Source: Henckelia pumila | Taxonomy: Eukaryota; Streptophyta; Magnoliopsida; Lamiales; Gesneriaceae | Direction: 5' to 3' | Assembly (NCBI RefSeq): GCF_033568475.1 | Contig: NC_133123.1 | Location: forward strand, 157,743,753-157,807,752 | Length of the DNA: 64,000 nt | Shown here: positions 10,880 to 22,617 of the stretch, one piece after another | How positions within the stretch are numbered: the first letter of the stretch is position 1 | How the letters are laid out: each line of letters starts with the position of its first letter | Position numbers and translations under genes: made by a program | The notes under the pieces: model-generated | What the model was told of the DNA's origin: nothing | Databases searched by the model: none | The model's input: the letters and a program-made list of their open reading frames with translations, nothing else

Positions 10880-11023
10880 GTGACTAAGCTCGGACTGGTC
10901 CATAATAACTTTTGGCACAAAATAGTTGGGGCAGTCTTTCGGTATAAGCCACGAGTCGCAACATACATTGGCAGTCCTCCCTAAAACAAAGCGACAAACG
11001 ATAAGCTATCTCCTCCGTAAAAA
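10880..11023 (-). pseudogene. Fragment of the tRNase Z gene (end of intron 1 plus part of exon 2)
   Basis: The minus strand matches the intron-1 acceptor region and exon 2 of the tRNase Z gene at about 28145-28330. It includes the intron's CTTTGTTTTAG end and the exon phrase ATGTATGTTGCGACTCGTGG. About 40 nt of exon 2 are deleted internally. Intron sequence is kept, so this is a DNA-level duplicate and not a retrocopy. It has no coding potential. Confidence 0.85.
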
Positions 11024-11202
11024 TGATAATAAAAAAATTCACGTTTAATTGTTTTTGTTCAACTCATGTTTAGCATTTTGGCTAAAAAAGATTTGGTAAG
11101 ATGTTTTTCTTTTTTTTAACAATTAAAATCTTAAGCATATTCTACAAAATTAATTAAATGTGTAGCAGAATTAAATGTGAGAAAAGGACAATTTTTTAAT
11201 TA

Positions 11203-12493
11203 GTAAAATGTATTTTGGTACACGAACTATTGGTAAAATATCATATTGGTACACAAATTATTAAAAATGGCTTAATTTGTACATGATTCAATTAAAAGGT
11301 CAATTTTACCCTTAATAGGAATTAATATTATATTTATTAATTTTAAAATATCATATTTATTTAAAAATTAATTGAGTAAAATTCATTTTGATACATGAAC
11401 TATATGTAAAATGTCAATTTGGTACACGAACTATAAGAGAATAATTTAATTGGTACATGATTTAACTATAAAGTTTAATTTATCCTTTAGTAATTGATTT
11501 TAAGTTCAATTATTTTTAATAATAAATTCAACTAAGTGTACATTTTATTTTTTAAATTAATTTTTATTTATTGTAAATTAAAATTTATATTAATTTAAAA
11601 ATAATAAAAAATAAGTATCTTAATATTTTTATAATATATTTATATTTTACTCATTAATAAATTATTTATATTTTTAAAATATTAATAATATAAAATAAAA
11701 TGGTATTTTTTGCTATCTATGTAAATAATTATCCATTAAAAAAATTGATATAAATTATATAATAATAAAATCACAAACTCAATAAATAAATCATATGCAA
11801 GACTAAAATATATTTAATAACGATAAAATATAATTAAATAAATATTTATTTATTTATATTTAATTTAAGTGCGAGTAAAAAAATATAAAATTACAAATTA
11901 TTAAATCGAATAAAAAAATTTTGGGTTATTAGAATTACGTAAATTGAGATAATGAGTGATATTTTTTCTGTGATATTTGTTTTTTCATGATCTAATATTT
12001 AATGTTGAAAATTTTTATACTAAATTTTGAAAAACTAAAATGGTGATTATGTTTGTTTCAATCATTTAAATACAAGATCAACAGACTTCGGTGATATATA
12101 TTTTTATCATATCAATATATTATAATATTTGTTGTATAATTTGACTTAACAATTGTTTATCATTATATATTTAATTAATTTAAAAATAAATACGATTATT
12201 TAAAATTAATCAATATAATATTTATTCCTATTAAGAGTAAAATTGAACTTTTAATTGGATCATGTAACAATTAAGCCATTTTTAATAGTTCGTGTACCAA
12301 TATGACATTTTACAAATAGTTCATGTACCAAAATACATTTTACTCTTTTAAAATTAATAAATATAATATTAATTCCTATTAAGGGTAAAATTGACCTTTT
12401 AATTGGATCATGTACCAATTAAGTCATTTTCAATAGTTTGTATATCAATATGACATTTTATCAATAGTTCGTGTACCAAAATACATTTTACCC
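11203..12493. mobile_element. TIR element with doubled terminal repeats, no ORF
   Basis: The outer arms (11203-11345 and 12355-12493) are inverted repeats of about 140 bp built on GTAAAATGTATTTTGGTACA. A second diverged pair of the same repeat lies just inside (about 11375-11490 and 12225-12350). The same 12-bp phrase ATTTTTTAATTA precedes the left end (11191-11202) and follows the right end (12494-12505), which fits a Mutator-like target duplication although the phrase is low in complexity. The core is very AT-rich with no coding sequence. Probably a non-autonomous element. Confidence 0.75.
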
Positions 12494-12505
12494 ATTTTTT
12501 AATTA

Positions 12506-13100
12506 AGAAAAAGCTTCACCGTAGATAATTACTATTCTACCATCTTTGTATTTTATTTTATTTTATATTAATTGTATGCATACAGCATACTTTCAAATGT
12601 GTGATGGGGGAGTTGCGATCATTTCTGAAATCGATCGGAGGTTCTTTTCGAGAATTAGGGAAAAATTAAATTAATTAATATGTTTTTAACATAAAAGAGT
12701 AAATTAAGCAAATAGAGCTCGTTGCTAATTAGTTCTTAAAAACTGTTTTGTTCCTTGCAGAAACTGCCAAACATGGACAGTTTTCTTTTGTTTTTGTTTT
12801 TTGTCCGGATAAGGTTTATAGCTACGAATTGTTGGTTAAGTACTCAAAAATATAATAAAGCTCCAGCCACCATCCTAAATATTTTAGAGTGATTCTAATT
12901 TCTATGCTATATTGAAAAATAAAATTCTCGGTGTATTTTTTTGTACAAAATATTTGGCTAAATATCTCACTTGAAAATAATCCTAACAATCGTGCAAATA
13001 TAAAGAAAATATTTTTTTCCGACGTAACATAGAATCTACCACTATTTTGTGACTCTGAAATCACACAAATTTTGACCGTCCCTTTTCTACCATTCATCCC
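12506..13100. other. AT-rich intergenic sequence
   Basis: No recognisable gene. A 91-codon open stretch on the minus strand (12822-13097) has no domain and looks like chance. Confidence 0.5.
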
Positions 13101-13110
13101 AAATTAGCAC

Positions 13111-13206
13111 GGGAAAAATTCACTTTCATCCCTGAGGTTTGAAGCCAATTTCAAATTCATCCCCGACTTTTGAATCAACTTCAATTTCATCCTTTATCTC
13201 TCATTT
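13111..13206. repeat. TIR of MULE copy B (transposase 3' side)
   Basis: Same sequence as the right TIR of copy A in inverted orientation; pairs with 17332-17428. Confidence 0.85.
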
Positions 13207-14125
13207 GGATTAAAAATCCTTTCAATTGATTTCATTTTTTAGGTAACTTTACTTAAATACCCTTTTTATTCATTAAAAAATAATTTTATTGTTTACTTTT
13301 ACAAATTTGAATATTATTGAAAATTCAAATATTTGTTTCGTCAATTTGTGCAAGTACAATCCGTATAATTAAATTACAATTATATAGACTATTAGGAGTA
13401 TATTTTTTAGAAAAAAATTTAAATTTGAGTAAATGCAACTTAAATTGCACAAAAATTAATTGTTAATTATAGGTTAAATTAATAAATTAATAAAATTAAA
13501 ATATAGAGAATTACATCCAAAATTTTGGTAGTCTAAGAAAAAAATTGAACAAAAATAAAATTATACATGCCTAAGTTGCAAAATAATTAAATAATGAATT
13601 AACTACTTAAACAATCATTATATATAGATTGACAAAATATTTACACAGTGAAATAATCAAATAAGCTGCATAATTATAATTAGTGAAATAATAGTATTAA
13701 ACACAAAACGGGCTATCCATTTCACGAAACCAAAAAATCCATTAATTAATATTTAAAAAAACCAAAAAGACCCACCGATTAGCAAAAACCATGCACTAGT
13801 TAATATTAAAAAACTTTACCACCAACTAATTAGCAAAATAGTTACAGTCACTTAACAAAATAAACCACTATTTATCCAACTAATGAAATAATTAGTCAAT
13901 CAAGTATTTCATCGAGACAAAGAACGTGGGCAGCCATTAGTCTTCCATCCAAAGTAAAGATCCAAACCTCCAAACTTCATGTATCTCCCAAACATAGCAA
14001 ATTCTTAAGACAGCACCCTAAAATCCAATATACAATTCAATCATTAGCAACCAAAAAAAAAGAGAGAAGAAAACAGACATGTATCAATGAGAAACAATAC
14101 ATGCACCTGTAACAATTTGACTTAA

Positions 14126-16540
14126 TTACTGGTTTGACATATCATGTGCATTCCTCCTTGTACAAGTCCTTTTATTGTGGCCAGTCACTTTGCATATGTT
14201 GCAAGTGACATGAATGGATCTTTTTTGTTTTTTCAAGGCTTCATTTGGCTCCCTTCTTCTGCTAGTTTGCAATCTACCTTGTTTAAACACTTTATTTGCT
14301 TTCTTAAGTATTGGAGGCTTCAGTGGAGGAACCTGAGAGTTCTCTGGCCATTTTGATTCATCTGAAATTGCATTGATCATACCACTATAAGTCCTTAGAT
14401 ATGCCTCGGTAGTCAAATATGGGTCCACATACTGTGTTGGATCATATCTCATATACAAAATGCAACTCATAGCATGCTTACAAGGCACCCCACATACTTG
14501 CCACTCTCTACATTGACAAATTTTGTCATTAAGATTAACAATATATTTCATATTATCATACACTTCAAACATGAAGTCAGATGCCGGCATTACCAGTAAC
14601 TTCCTTCCTTCTCTTTGATTTTTTTCCACTTTTGCATTGACATTTGGTGGCAATTTGGTTTTCCAATTTAAAGCTTTGCTATACCGGGTAAAAAACCTCT
14701 TCATTATCTTTCTTCTGTACCACTCTAACAATGTTATAATTGGCATCTTCCTCATTTTCCCTAAGAAAGCATTAAAAGACTCACTCATGTTATTTGTAAC
14801 ATGGTCCATTTTTGAAGTTGTATCAAATCCATGCCTTGACCAAGTACTCGCATGTTCTCCACACTTTTCCATAAGCCATTTATATGCTGCAGGATCAGTT
14901 TCTTTAATTTTCTCCATAGCATCATCAAAGTCTTGTTTCAAATATGCTTTAACAGACATCCAAAAAAGTTTTCTGAGTTTAGGACCAGGAAATTTAGCTC
15001 TAAAATTTGCATACAAATGTCTAGCACAAAACCTTTGTTCTAAATTCGGAAACACTGATTTGACTGCCTTTTTCAGCCCTTTTTGTCTATCACTCATGAA
15101 AGTTACAACCCTTTCATCTTGCATATATGAATTGAGACAATCAAAAAAATAGTTCCAACTATTTTCACTTTCTCCTTCACAAATCATTATTGCTAGTGGA
15201 AAAATCCCAGAATTAGCATCCAAAGTAACTGCACTAAGCACCTCACCCCTGTATGGCCCTTTGAGAAAACACCCATCAACTCCAATAAAAGGTCTGCAAC
15301 CCTTGATGTACCCTTGATATTGTGATTCAAAACTAATGAAAATTCTTTCAAATTTGGGTGTACAATTTTGGTTATTGATATCAAGGCCATCACATTTCAA
15401 TTTGATAAAAGCTCCACCATTTGAATCCTTAATGGCAGCTATATATCTTGGTATCTTGGCATAGCTTGTTTCATGGTCTCCCATAGCTGCTTGCATAGCA
15501 ATTTTTCTAGCCCTAAACAACTTACTGGAACTAGCATGTATCCCATATTTTGACCTCAAAGCACTGTCAAGGTCCTCCACTGATTTTTCTTGATTGTACT
15601 TGTATTCTTCTCGAAATTCATTTGCAATCCAACTAGCTGTTGCTCCACTACTTTTCAAATTTCTAACACAAGTATGGGCCCCTGTTATATTTTTTATCTT
15701 AAAAGTTACTCCATCAGCATAGGTGGATGCATGTATCCTCCATGAACAATCATTATTATTACACGTAGCTGTGACCCTCACTTTATCATTCTTAAGTTTT
15801 TTGAGATTGATCCCCTCTTGAATTGTATATCTGGCAAGAATGTCCTTAAAATGATTAACATTATCAAAAATCAACCCTTCTGTCAACATTATAATCTGAT
15901 TACCATCATTATCATGTTCAAATTCAAAGTACTTGCCTTCAATTTTATCACTTAAATATTTAGCTGAATTACTTACGGACAAAATCTTATCAATATGGTT
16001 GAGCGATTGGTCCGCATCTGAGTCGTAATCACTCAAATTGTCCATCTCTTCTTCGGTGTTTGAATCAAGGACTTTACATTGATCATCTACATTATCTCTC
16101 TCAATTTCAGAATCACTCCAAACAAATATTTCTTCCATCTCAATGTTCTCCTCATCTTCTTCTGCATCACTATCTACTACTATATTTGCGTCAACTAGTT
16201 TGTCAGATTCATGGATATCTATCATGTTACAGTTACCGATTACATTTTCTTTGGAGATAGATGCAACAATATCTAAATTCACCAAAATATTCTCTAATCC
16301 CAAGGAAAGGTACATTGCAATCAAACATTTAACATCTTGATCACAACTAATTGCAATCAAATCATCCGTATCGGGCATCACACCTTCAACCTTTATCACA
16401 TTGTTTAGCCACTCTGTTCTATTCCCGATTGCAGCCCCACAAACATCATTCAATAGAGATAAATATCCATAATTAGTGCTATCCAAATCTAACATTGTGC
16501 ATTTGTCCCCCAAGAAACTGATTTCCAAATTAAACCTCAT
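14126..16540 (-). CDS. MULE transposase, 804 residues (copy B)
   Basis: The protein is identical to the transposase of copy A: MuDR-type N-terminal domain, D422/D484/E587, SWIM finger at 675-689 and CCHC knuckle at 780-793. No interruption. It is convergent with copy A, the two 3' ends facing each other about 4.6 kb apart. Identity at the protein level after two separate insertions implies a very recent burst. Confidence 0.95.
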   Translation of the reverse strand: MRFNLEISFLGDKCTMLDLDSTNYGYLSLLNDVCGAAIGNRTEWLNNVIKVEGVMPDTDDLIAISCDQDVKCLIAMYLSLGLENILVNLDIVASISKENVIGNCNMIDIHESDKLVDANIVVDSDAEEDEENIEMEEIFVWSDSEIERDNVDDQCKVLDSNTEEEMDNLSDYDSDADQSLNHIDKILSVSNSAKYLSDKIEGKYFEFEHDNDGNQIIMLTEGLIFDNVNHFKDILARYTIQEGINLKKLKNDKVRVTATCNNNDCSWRIHASTYADGVTFKIKNITGAHTCVRNLKSSGATASWIANEFREEYKYNQEKSVEDLDSALRSKYGIHASSSKLFRARKIAMQAAMGDHETSYAKIPRYIAAIKDSNGGAFIKLKCDGLDINNQNCTPKFERIFISFESQYQGYIKGCRPFIGVDGCFLKGPYRGEVLSAVTLDANSGIFPLAIMICEGESENSWNYFFDCLNSYMQDERVVTFMSDRQKGLKKAVKSVFPNLEQRFCARHLYANFRAKFPGPKLRKLFWMSVKAYLKQDFDDAMEKIKETDPAAYKWLMEKCGEHASTWSRHGFDTTSKMDHVTNNMSESFNAFLGKMRKMPIITLLEWYRRKIMKRFFTRYSKALNWKTKLPPNVNAKVEKNQREGRKLLVMPASDFMFEVYDNMKYIVNLNDKICQCREWQVCGVPCKHAMSCILYMRYDPTQYVDPYLTTEAYLRTYSGMINAISDESKWPENSQVPPLKPPILKKANKVFKQGRLQTSRRREPNEALKKQKRSIHVTCNICKVTGHNKRTCTRRNAHDMSNQ

Positions 16541-17210
16541 TTCCTAGACAACAATTTAAAATGATGATGTATCAAAGCAATTAATGGAATTGGAACAACC
16601 CAAACAGAAGTATCGAATGAATATTATCGTTACTTAAACTTCTCTGGAATAAAACTCATGGAATAAAGCACTACCACAAGAGACTTCAGAACCAGCTGAC
16701 AACCTGTCCACATAAAATAAAAAATCAGACACAACACAAAGTCAGAAAATAAAATTTAATTCACATAAATTAGTAGCAATACAATAAACAAAAGACATGA
16801 CCAAAAGAATCCACATCCAAAAATATCTAAAGGCCGCAAGCCAACACCTTCACGTCTTTAACAATATTGAACTTCAGGTTATTAAAATTCAAAAGATAGT
16901 GATGTCACAACCTTATTAGGTGAAAAACAATGATTAAAATCAAAATACTCAAATGAATACCAGTATCAAACTCTAAATTTTCTAATTAATTCAACATAAT
17001 TGTTCCTAAATCACATATAAGAAAATCGAAACTATTGTAAAATCATTAAAAATTATCTCAACAAATATTGGTAGAAGAACAAGAACCTTGCATTTAAATC
17101 GTTCAAAGCATGAGAATATTAATCTGTTTAATTTTAGTGCGTGAAGACGTGAAGTGTAGGGTTTTTGCTCTTACTTTTTCTATTTGAATTGAAAATTGAA
17201 CATTTTAATT

Positions 17211-17247
<37 letters not shown>

Positions 17248-17331
17248 GAGAGTTTTAATTTAATTAAATTGTTTTAATTACTTAAGAGGCAAAATTACTA
17301 ATATGGCCTTGTTTTGGTAGGAAAGTGAGAT

Positions 17332-17428
17332 GAGAAGTGGGGTCAGGGATGAAATTGAATTAATTCAAAAGGTGAGGGATGAATTTGAATTCAAAATGAA
17401 ACGTCAGGGATGAATTTAAATTTTTCCC
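17332..17428. repeat. TIR of MULE copy B (transposase 5' side)
   Basis: Same sequence as the left TIR of copy A in inverted orientation, including the three TTCATCCCT-type motifs. Confidence 0.85.
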
Positions 17429-17438
17429 AAATTAGCAC

Positions 17439-17982
17439 ACTACAAATCATCTTCAATTTTTCTCTCTCTCTAATTTCCATTTCAAAATTTTTATTGGTGA
17501 ATATCGCACGGGACAAATCTTCAGCCATAATTTACACACATCTTCACCTTCTTTTTTTTTTTCTTCCTTTTCTTTTTTTGAAATTTGTTCGTTTGTTGTG
17601 TTTCTTTTAAAAAAAAAATAATAATTATCAATTAAAAATCATTTGTGAACAATTTCTTCTATCAGTTATCTTTTGATGTACTTACGAAACGATTGACGAC
17701 TGGAAATTTGATTGTTGGGTACTTTGTATTTATTTTTTCATTTAATGATTTAATGCTTTAGTATATTAAGTCATGATGCATAAAAGGAGTGCTTGTAAGA
17801 CGTAATTTTTTTAGAGTGTTCCATGGTAGTGGTGAATGCAATCTCCTCCAAGACAATTGATCTCACCAAGTTTGGCTTTATTATTTCTGAATAATGCTAA
17901 AAGTACAACAATATTGTGTACACCGATATTTATAACAATAATATCGTGAGATTTTGCTATTTTTATTGCGATTCGCACTTCA
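17439..17982. other. Intergenic sequence
   Basis: No gene recognised; pyrimidine-rich and AT-rich tracts only. Confidence 0.5.
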
Positions 17983-18270
17983 CCAAAAATCAAAAAACGG
18001 TCCAACCGATCAAAACCGGTCAAGAACCGGTTGGACTATAATTGATATTTTGAATATATCTACATATTTATTTAGCTTTCAAACTATAACAAATATATAT
18101 ATATTTGTCTATTTATATATATTTTTTAGTTTTTAAAATTCAAAATATATTATTTATTATATTATATAAACGATTTTTCGGTTCGACCGTCTGATTAAAA
18201 CGGTCCGACCGGTTGGACCATTTTTTAGATAGATCGGTTCGATCACCGATCCGATTATGAAAACATTGAT
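17983..18270. repeat. Degenerate inverted-repeat element rich in AACCGGT motifs
   Basis: The left part has ACGGTCCAACCG and AACCGGTTGGAC. The right part has CGGTTCGACCG and CGACCGGTTGGACC. The motifs face each other around an AT-rich centre. It resembles small non-autonomous DNA elements, but exact ends were not found. Confidence 0.4.
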
Positions 18271-18418
18271 TTGATCTACAAATTTCGTTGTACATATAGC
18301 ATCACTCATTATTTCTAGTTGTTGTCAAATATTAATCGTGCAACCTTTTTTTAGGATTCACTATGTTGGAACACAAGCGAACACGTTGGTTCATTAGTTT
18401 GCTTTGTGCGGCCATGTC

Positions 18419-18659
18419 TAGGGGTGGGTCGGTATACCGTACCGAAAATCGGATACCGTATACCGTATCGAAAAAATTGATATGTAATTTTTTCATATCG
18501 ATACCGTACCGTATACCGAATATACCGAATTTTCGGTATACCGAACTTTCGGTATGGCGAACTTTCGGTATGGCGAAAATCTATACCGTATCGAAATTTT
18601 TGGTATCCCGATTTTTTCGATATGATTTTCCGATATTTCGGTATTTTTTTCCACCCCTA
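18419..18659. mobile_element. hAT-type MITE, 241 bp
   Basis: The terminal repeats TAGGGGTGG...CCACCCCTA and a perfect 8-bp target duplication GCCATGTC (18411-18418 and 18660-18667) are diagnostic of the hAT superfamily. The inside is filled with GGTATACC/CGGTATAC palindromes. No transposase. Confidence 0.92.
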
Positions 18660-18667
18660 GCCATGTC

Positions 18668-19248
18668 CTTTGATAATCCCCTTATTACATATCATGGTCA
18701 CATACCATTTGTAATTTCATCTTTGTGATTATGCTATGTTGATTGATTTATGAAAATTTATTATTCTAAAAAAATAGTGTTTGCAATCACTAAAAAAAAT
18801 ATTTTTAATTTTTTGTTTAAAAAAATAAATTTTGTGTGTTTTTAAACTCAGATTATGTGTCATATTTTTCTTAATTTATTGAAATCCAAAAATTAGTAAA
18901 ATTGTGATTTTAAATCTCAAAAAATGATTGTGATAAAAATCTCATACTATAATCAAGTATTTTTCAAAAGCTGTTTACTTATGATTTTCAGTTCTTCGCT
19001 TCTGTTTTCAAACACAATCCACTTTATAAATTTTTTATACACGCATTCTTATAAAAAATTTAATCCAATCATGTCCAAGGAATTAGGATATAAAATAAAA
19101 GGTATGTTATTTGTGCGATGATCAATTCAATTAATATTTAAAATAAAAAATAATAATTTTAACATAAAAATTAATATTTTTTAATATGATAGATTCAAGA
19201 TCATAAAATTGATCAATCGATCAATGAGACGATCGCTTTGAGTTTTTG
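18668..19248. other. Intergenic sequence
   Basis: AT-rich; no gene seen. Confidence 0.5.
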
Positions 19249-19269
19249 TCCAAAACAAATGGGATAAAA

Positions 19270-19430
19270 CCCAAATATGTCCTTAAAGTTTCTCAACTTT
19301 TCCAAAAATATACTAACACTTTATTCGTTCCTAATTATGTCTCTTATTTAACAAATAGTTTTCTTAATATGTCCCTCGAACTAAAAATTGCCTATAATAC
19401 CCTTATTCTAACAATTATAATTAATATTTC
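19270..19430. repeat. Left inverted arm flanking the pararetrovirus
   Basis: Carries AAATATGTCC-type phrases and an AAATAGTTTTCTT block that aligns with the reverse complement of 26935-27075. Confidence 0.55.
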
Positions 19431-19446
19431 CTCTGGGCTCAGAAAA

Positions 19447-19464
19447 TGGTATCAGAGTCTAGGT
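19447..19464 (+). promoter_or_regulatory. tRNA-Met primer-binding site of the pararetrovirus
   Basis: TGGTATCAGAGTCTAGG matches the initiator tRNA-Met complement used by caulimovirids to start reverse transcription. It is followed about 70 bp later by the first viral reading frame. Confidence 0.8.
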
Positions 19465-19536
19465 AATTTTATTCATACTTAATATTATTCATTAAATCAT
19501 ACTTTTCTTTGTTGAGGAAGAGATTTTCAACAAACC

Positions 19537-19972
19537 ATGGATTCAAACGAGAGTTTGAACCAGAAGGATTTCATTTATATAAAATTTCATAAACAAGTAA
19601 ATCTATTTAAAATAGATTCTTTACAACAGAACTTAAAGAGACTTAGGTCTTTTATACTCTCTGAAGAGATTAAGAAATATGATTTCTAATTCTCAATTTC
19701 TAGAGATCAAACCAGATTCTTCTAAACTCTCCGGAGATCTTAGAGAAATTCAAAAAACGGTACAATATTACAGTAATCAGCTGTATTAAATACCTCGGCA
19801 GATTGGAGAAATCCTTAAAAAACAAGAAGAAATTCTTTTAACTCTAAAGGATCTTCAAACTAAAATTATAAATCTAGAACATACTTTTGGTTCTAGAAAA
19901 GGAAATACAGGAGAAAGGTTACCACTCTCGTTTGGTACCCAACCTCTGTTACATTAGAAAGGTAAAACCAAA
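19537..19972 (+). pseudogene. Endogenous caulimovirid, degraded first ORF
   Basis: An ATG at 19537 opens a Lys/Glu/Leu-rich reading frame of about 50 codons that ends in a stop, then continues in another frame with at least two more stops. The composition suggests a small coiled-coil protein such as the first ORF or virion-associated protein of caulimovirids. No diagnostic motif remains, so the function is inference. Confidence 0.45.
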
Positions 19973-21449
19973 ATGGTTCAAAAACCTTTAACTGATGATG
20001 AATTGATGATTAATCTTATAAAGACAGTATCAGAGAAAAGCTCTATCTCATGACTACTTTAGAAAGTTAAATCTCGAGGATCTACAAGATCTTGCGGATT
20101 TTTTTTCGAATCTTAAAGTAGAAGATCTAAAAATGAATTCTCCTGAGTGTGAATAACCCATAGGGACTCCCCCGAGATATGTGGTTAAAACAGAAGAACC
20201 ACATAGTGAGTTTCATGTTGGAGAAAATTCACATCCAGCAGGAACCAGATCAAGAAGGAGTAATATACCAATACATCAAACTCCTTATGGAAAAACCATT
20301 TTAGACCCGATACATACTTATGGGGTTATGTTAAACCTGGATGTTTTGGACTTTAAAAACAGAGAAGATCTCATAGATGATTGGACATCAGCCATGAGAA
20401 TAGCAACAGGAACTTTAGATCTCAATAAAGAAGGATTTATCAAACTTTTGGAAATGAGTCTAATGGGATCTGTCAAGATAGCTTGGGAAATGACCATGCC
20501 AGAAACCAAGGAATCAATCTTAGCAGGAGAATCACTTAGCGAGATTGGAGGAAGAATGACCACCCTTTTTAAAGCACAATTCATAGGGGTAGACTATTTC
20601 AATAATCAAGATACAGAGAAAAAGAGAAGATATACTCAAGATCTGTATAGCCTCGAGTTACATGATAACTGTTTAGTTGATGAATATATTATGTTATTCA
20701 CCAAATACAGATGAAATTCGGGAGTTGAAGAAAATGTAGCCATTCAGATATTTTTCGCAAAAATGCCAAGCCCCTGGAGAGAAATGCTGATAAAAGAATA
20801 CGTTCCAGGTAATCTTGATACTTTGGCAAGACGCGCCTCTTTTTTGAAAGGAAAATTGGCGGAATGGTGTCATATGGCAGCATTACAGAAGAACTACAAG
20901 AAAATAAGGGGTATTAACAAGCATACTCCTCTATGTTGTAGAGAAAATGATCTCCCTACGGTTATAGGGAATAAATAACAGGGATTTAAAAAGAAGAAAT
21001 TCAGAAATAATCCCTACAATAAAATAATGAAAAGTTCTTGGAAACCAAGAACATTTTGGTCCAAACAAAAAGCCAGATCTTATAGATCAGGTAGAAGAAG
21101 TAGACCTACAAGAACATCCCCAGCAACAAACTCATCACAAGGCAGGGGAAGAACACCATCTAGACGAACTTTCAGAAGAACTCATACGAGATCAAGTGAA
21201 AGTTTTAAGGATTGCAACTGCTAGACATGTGGAGCAAGAGGACATATATCTACAAACTGTCCAGAAAATGAGAAAAAGGGAGTTAAACTCTTTGAAGCAA
21301 CACCAGATATGGATGATGCGGTATTCTTTCAAGATCTAGTCCAAGTATATCAATTTGAAGATATCCCCTTAGATGAAAGTATATACGAAAAAGAGACATT
21401 GTTTAGCCAAGATGAATCTGAAGATGAATCAGAATCAGAATCAGAATAA
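19973..21449 (+). pseudogene. Endogenous caulimovirid coat-protein region with zinc knuckle
   Basis: From an ATG at 19973, a frame change near 20040, then one frame running to a TAA at 21447-21449. In-frame stops are present at about 20154, 20712, 20976 and 21222. Visible features are a conserved caulimovirid coat-like central domain (about 20300-20700), an Arg/Ser-rich basic stretch (about 21030-21200), a CCHC knuckle beginning at about 21216 and split by the stop at 21222, and a Glu/Asp/Ser-rich acidic tail. This layout is typical of pararetroviral capsid proteins, which package the viral DNA. Non-functional. The tail overlaps the movement-protein ORF in another frame. Confidence 0.75.
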
Positions 21450-22617
21450 AGAAGAAGTGTTTCGACACGAAACACGGGAGAGTTTGGTTGGATTTTTTAG
21501 TCAAACCACGATATCTAATAATATGGTCCAAAGGATTATGAGAGAAAATCCAACATTACAGAAGTACCAAGGATTTTTGACAAGACAAGTAGAGAGGGTC
21601 TTAGGAAACCTAGGGCTAAGACAAAGAAGACATCATTTGATTTACAAAGTATCCAGAAGGGAAATGGCAATCCCGATGGAGTTAACAAGTAATCAAATAG
21701 AGATGCAGTTAATTCCTTTTGAAGAAGTAAGAGAGGAGTTGCAAAAGCTGAAAAGTGAGGTAGCAAGAACGATGTCTTGGATTCATATTGGAGCAATCCA
21801 AATAATGATCAAGGCAACTTTTAAAGAAGAAATAGATTCACCCATAGATATCGTAGTATGTGATAAAAGAATGGGGAATATCCAAGATATTGTTCTGGGT
21901 ACGATCTCAGGAAATCTATGTGCAAAAAAAATTGTAGGAGTTATTTATCCAAGAATAGCCTATAATTTAGCTGACAGAGACTTTAGTCGAGCCTTGACGT
22001 TGCATCAAAATCTCAAGGAAAAAAGATTAATGAAGGAAGGTAATATACCATATTCTATTACTTATCAAATTTCATATGCTCTTTCTAATACGCACCATTC
22101 TGAATTATTTATTAGAAATGAGTTTATTGAAATTTCAGAAATCTTTGGAAAAGTTGCTCAAGCAATATACCCGGAAAGAATCGAGTTTCCTTTAATTCAG
22201 GAAACAGACATTCAAATACAAGATAAACCGGTTCTATACAGAGATCTAAATATAGAACCCCGAAGGTTATCTTTCCAAGGTGACCGAATGACAAGTCGAA
22301 GGTGGGAAAAATCTCCTATTCAGGAAATTCCACCAGAAGAAAAGGAGTTTTCAATAATAGAAAAACTTAGATCTCCAGAAGGATGGAAAGAAGTCAAAAT
22401 AGTATTCGAAATTACAAGTCACAGGAACCAATTTCCTTGTAACTCGATTTAATATTTAGAGCAGCAGGTAACAGGAACTTACCAAGGATTAATAAATATT
22501 GAAGAATTGGAAGTTCAAATCTGTGGAATTCCAGGAAAAGAAGTGGATCAACTCATTCTTGGCCTAGAGTTTCTGGAGGACCATAAACCATGAAAACGCC
22601 TTGAAAAATAAATAGAG
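21373..22617 (+). pseudogene. Endogenous caulimovirid movement protein (30K superfamily)
   Basis: An open stretch of 359 codons to a stop at 22450-22452; the same frame continues past it for about 45 codons to the next stop (about 22590). The central region (about 21770-22030), with alternating beta-strand character and the invariant Asp area of 30K movement proteins, supports the call. The protein enlarges plasmodesmata to move virus between cells. It lies between capsid and protease, the gene order of cavemovirus/solendovirus-type genomes, not of badnaviruses. The longest surviving frame of this virus copy. Confidence 0.7.

Larger units (their letters stand above)
13111..17428 (-). mobile_element. 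Mutator-like element (MULE), copy B, complete
   Basis: Inverted second copy of the element at 6199-10520, 4318 bp long. Perfect 10-bp target duplications AAATTAGCAC flank it (13101-13110 and 17429-17438), different from copy A, so it was an independent insertion. The ends are again GGG...CCC. Confidence 0.95.

Noticed and set aside
12822..13097. 91-codon minus-strand open frame
   Set aside because: Low-complexity, no start context or domain, in AT-rich DNA; chance is enough.
6199..17428. The two MULEs and the DNA between them as one composite macrotransposon
   Set aside because: Each MULE has its own different target duplication, so they inserted separately.
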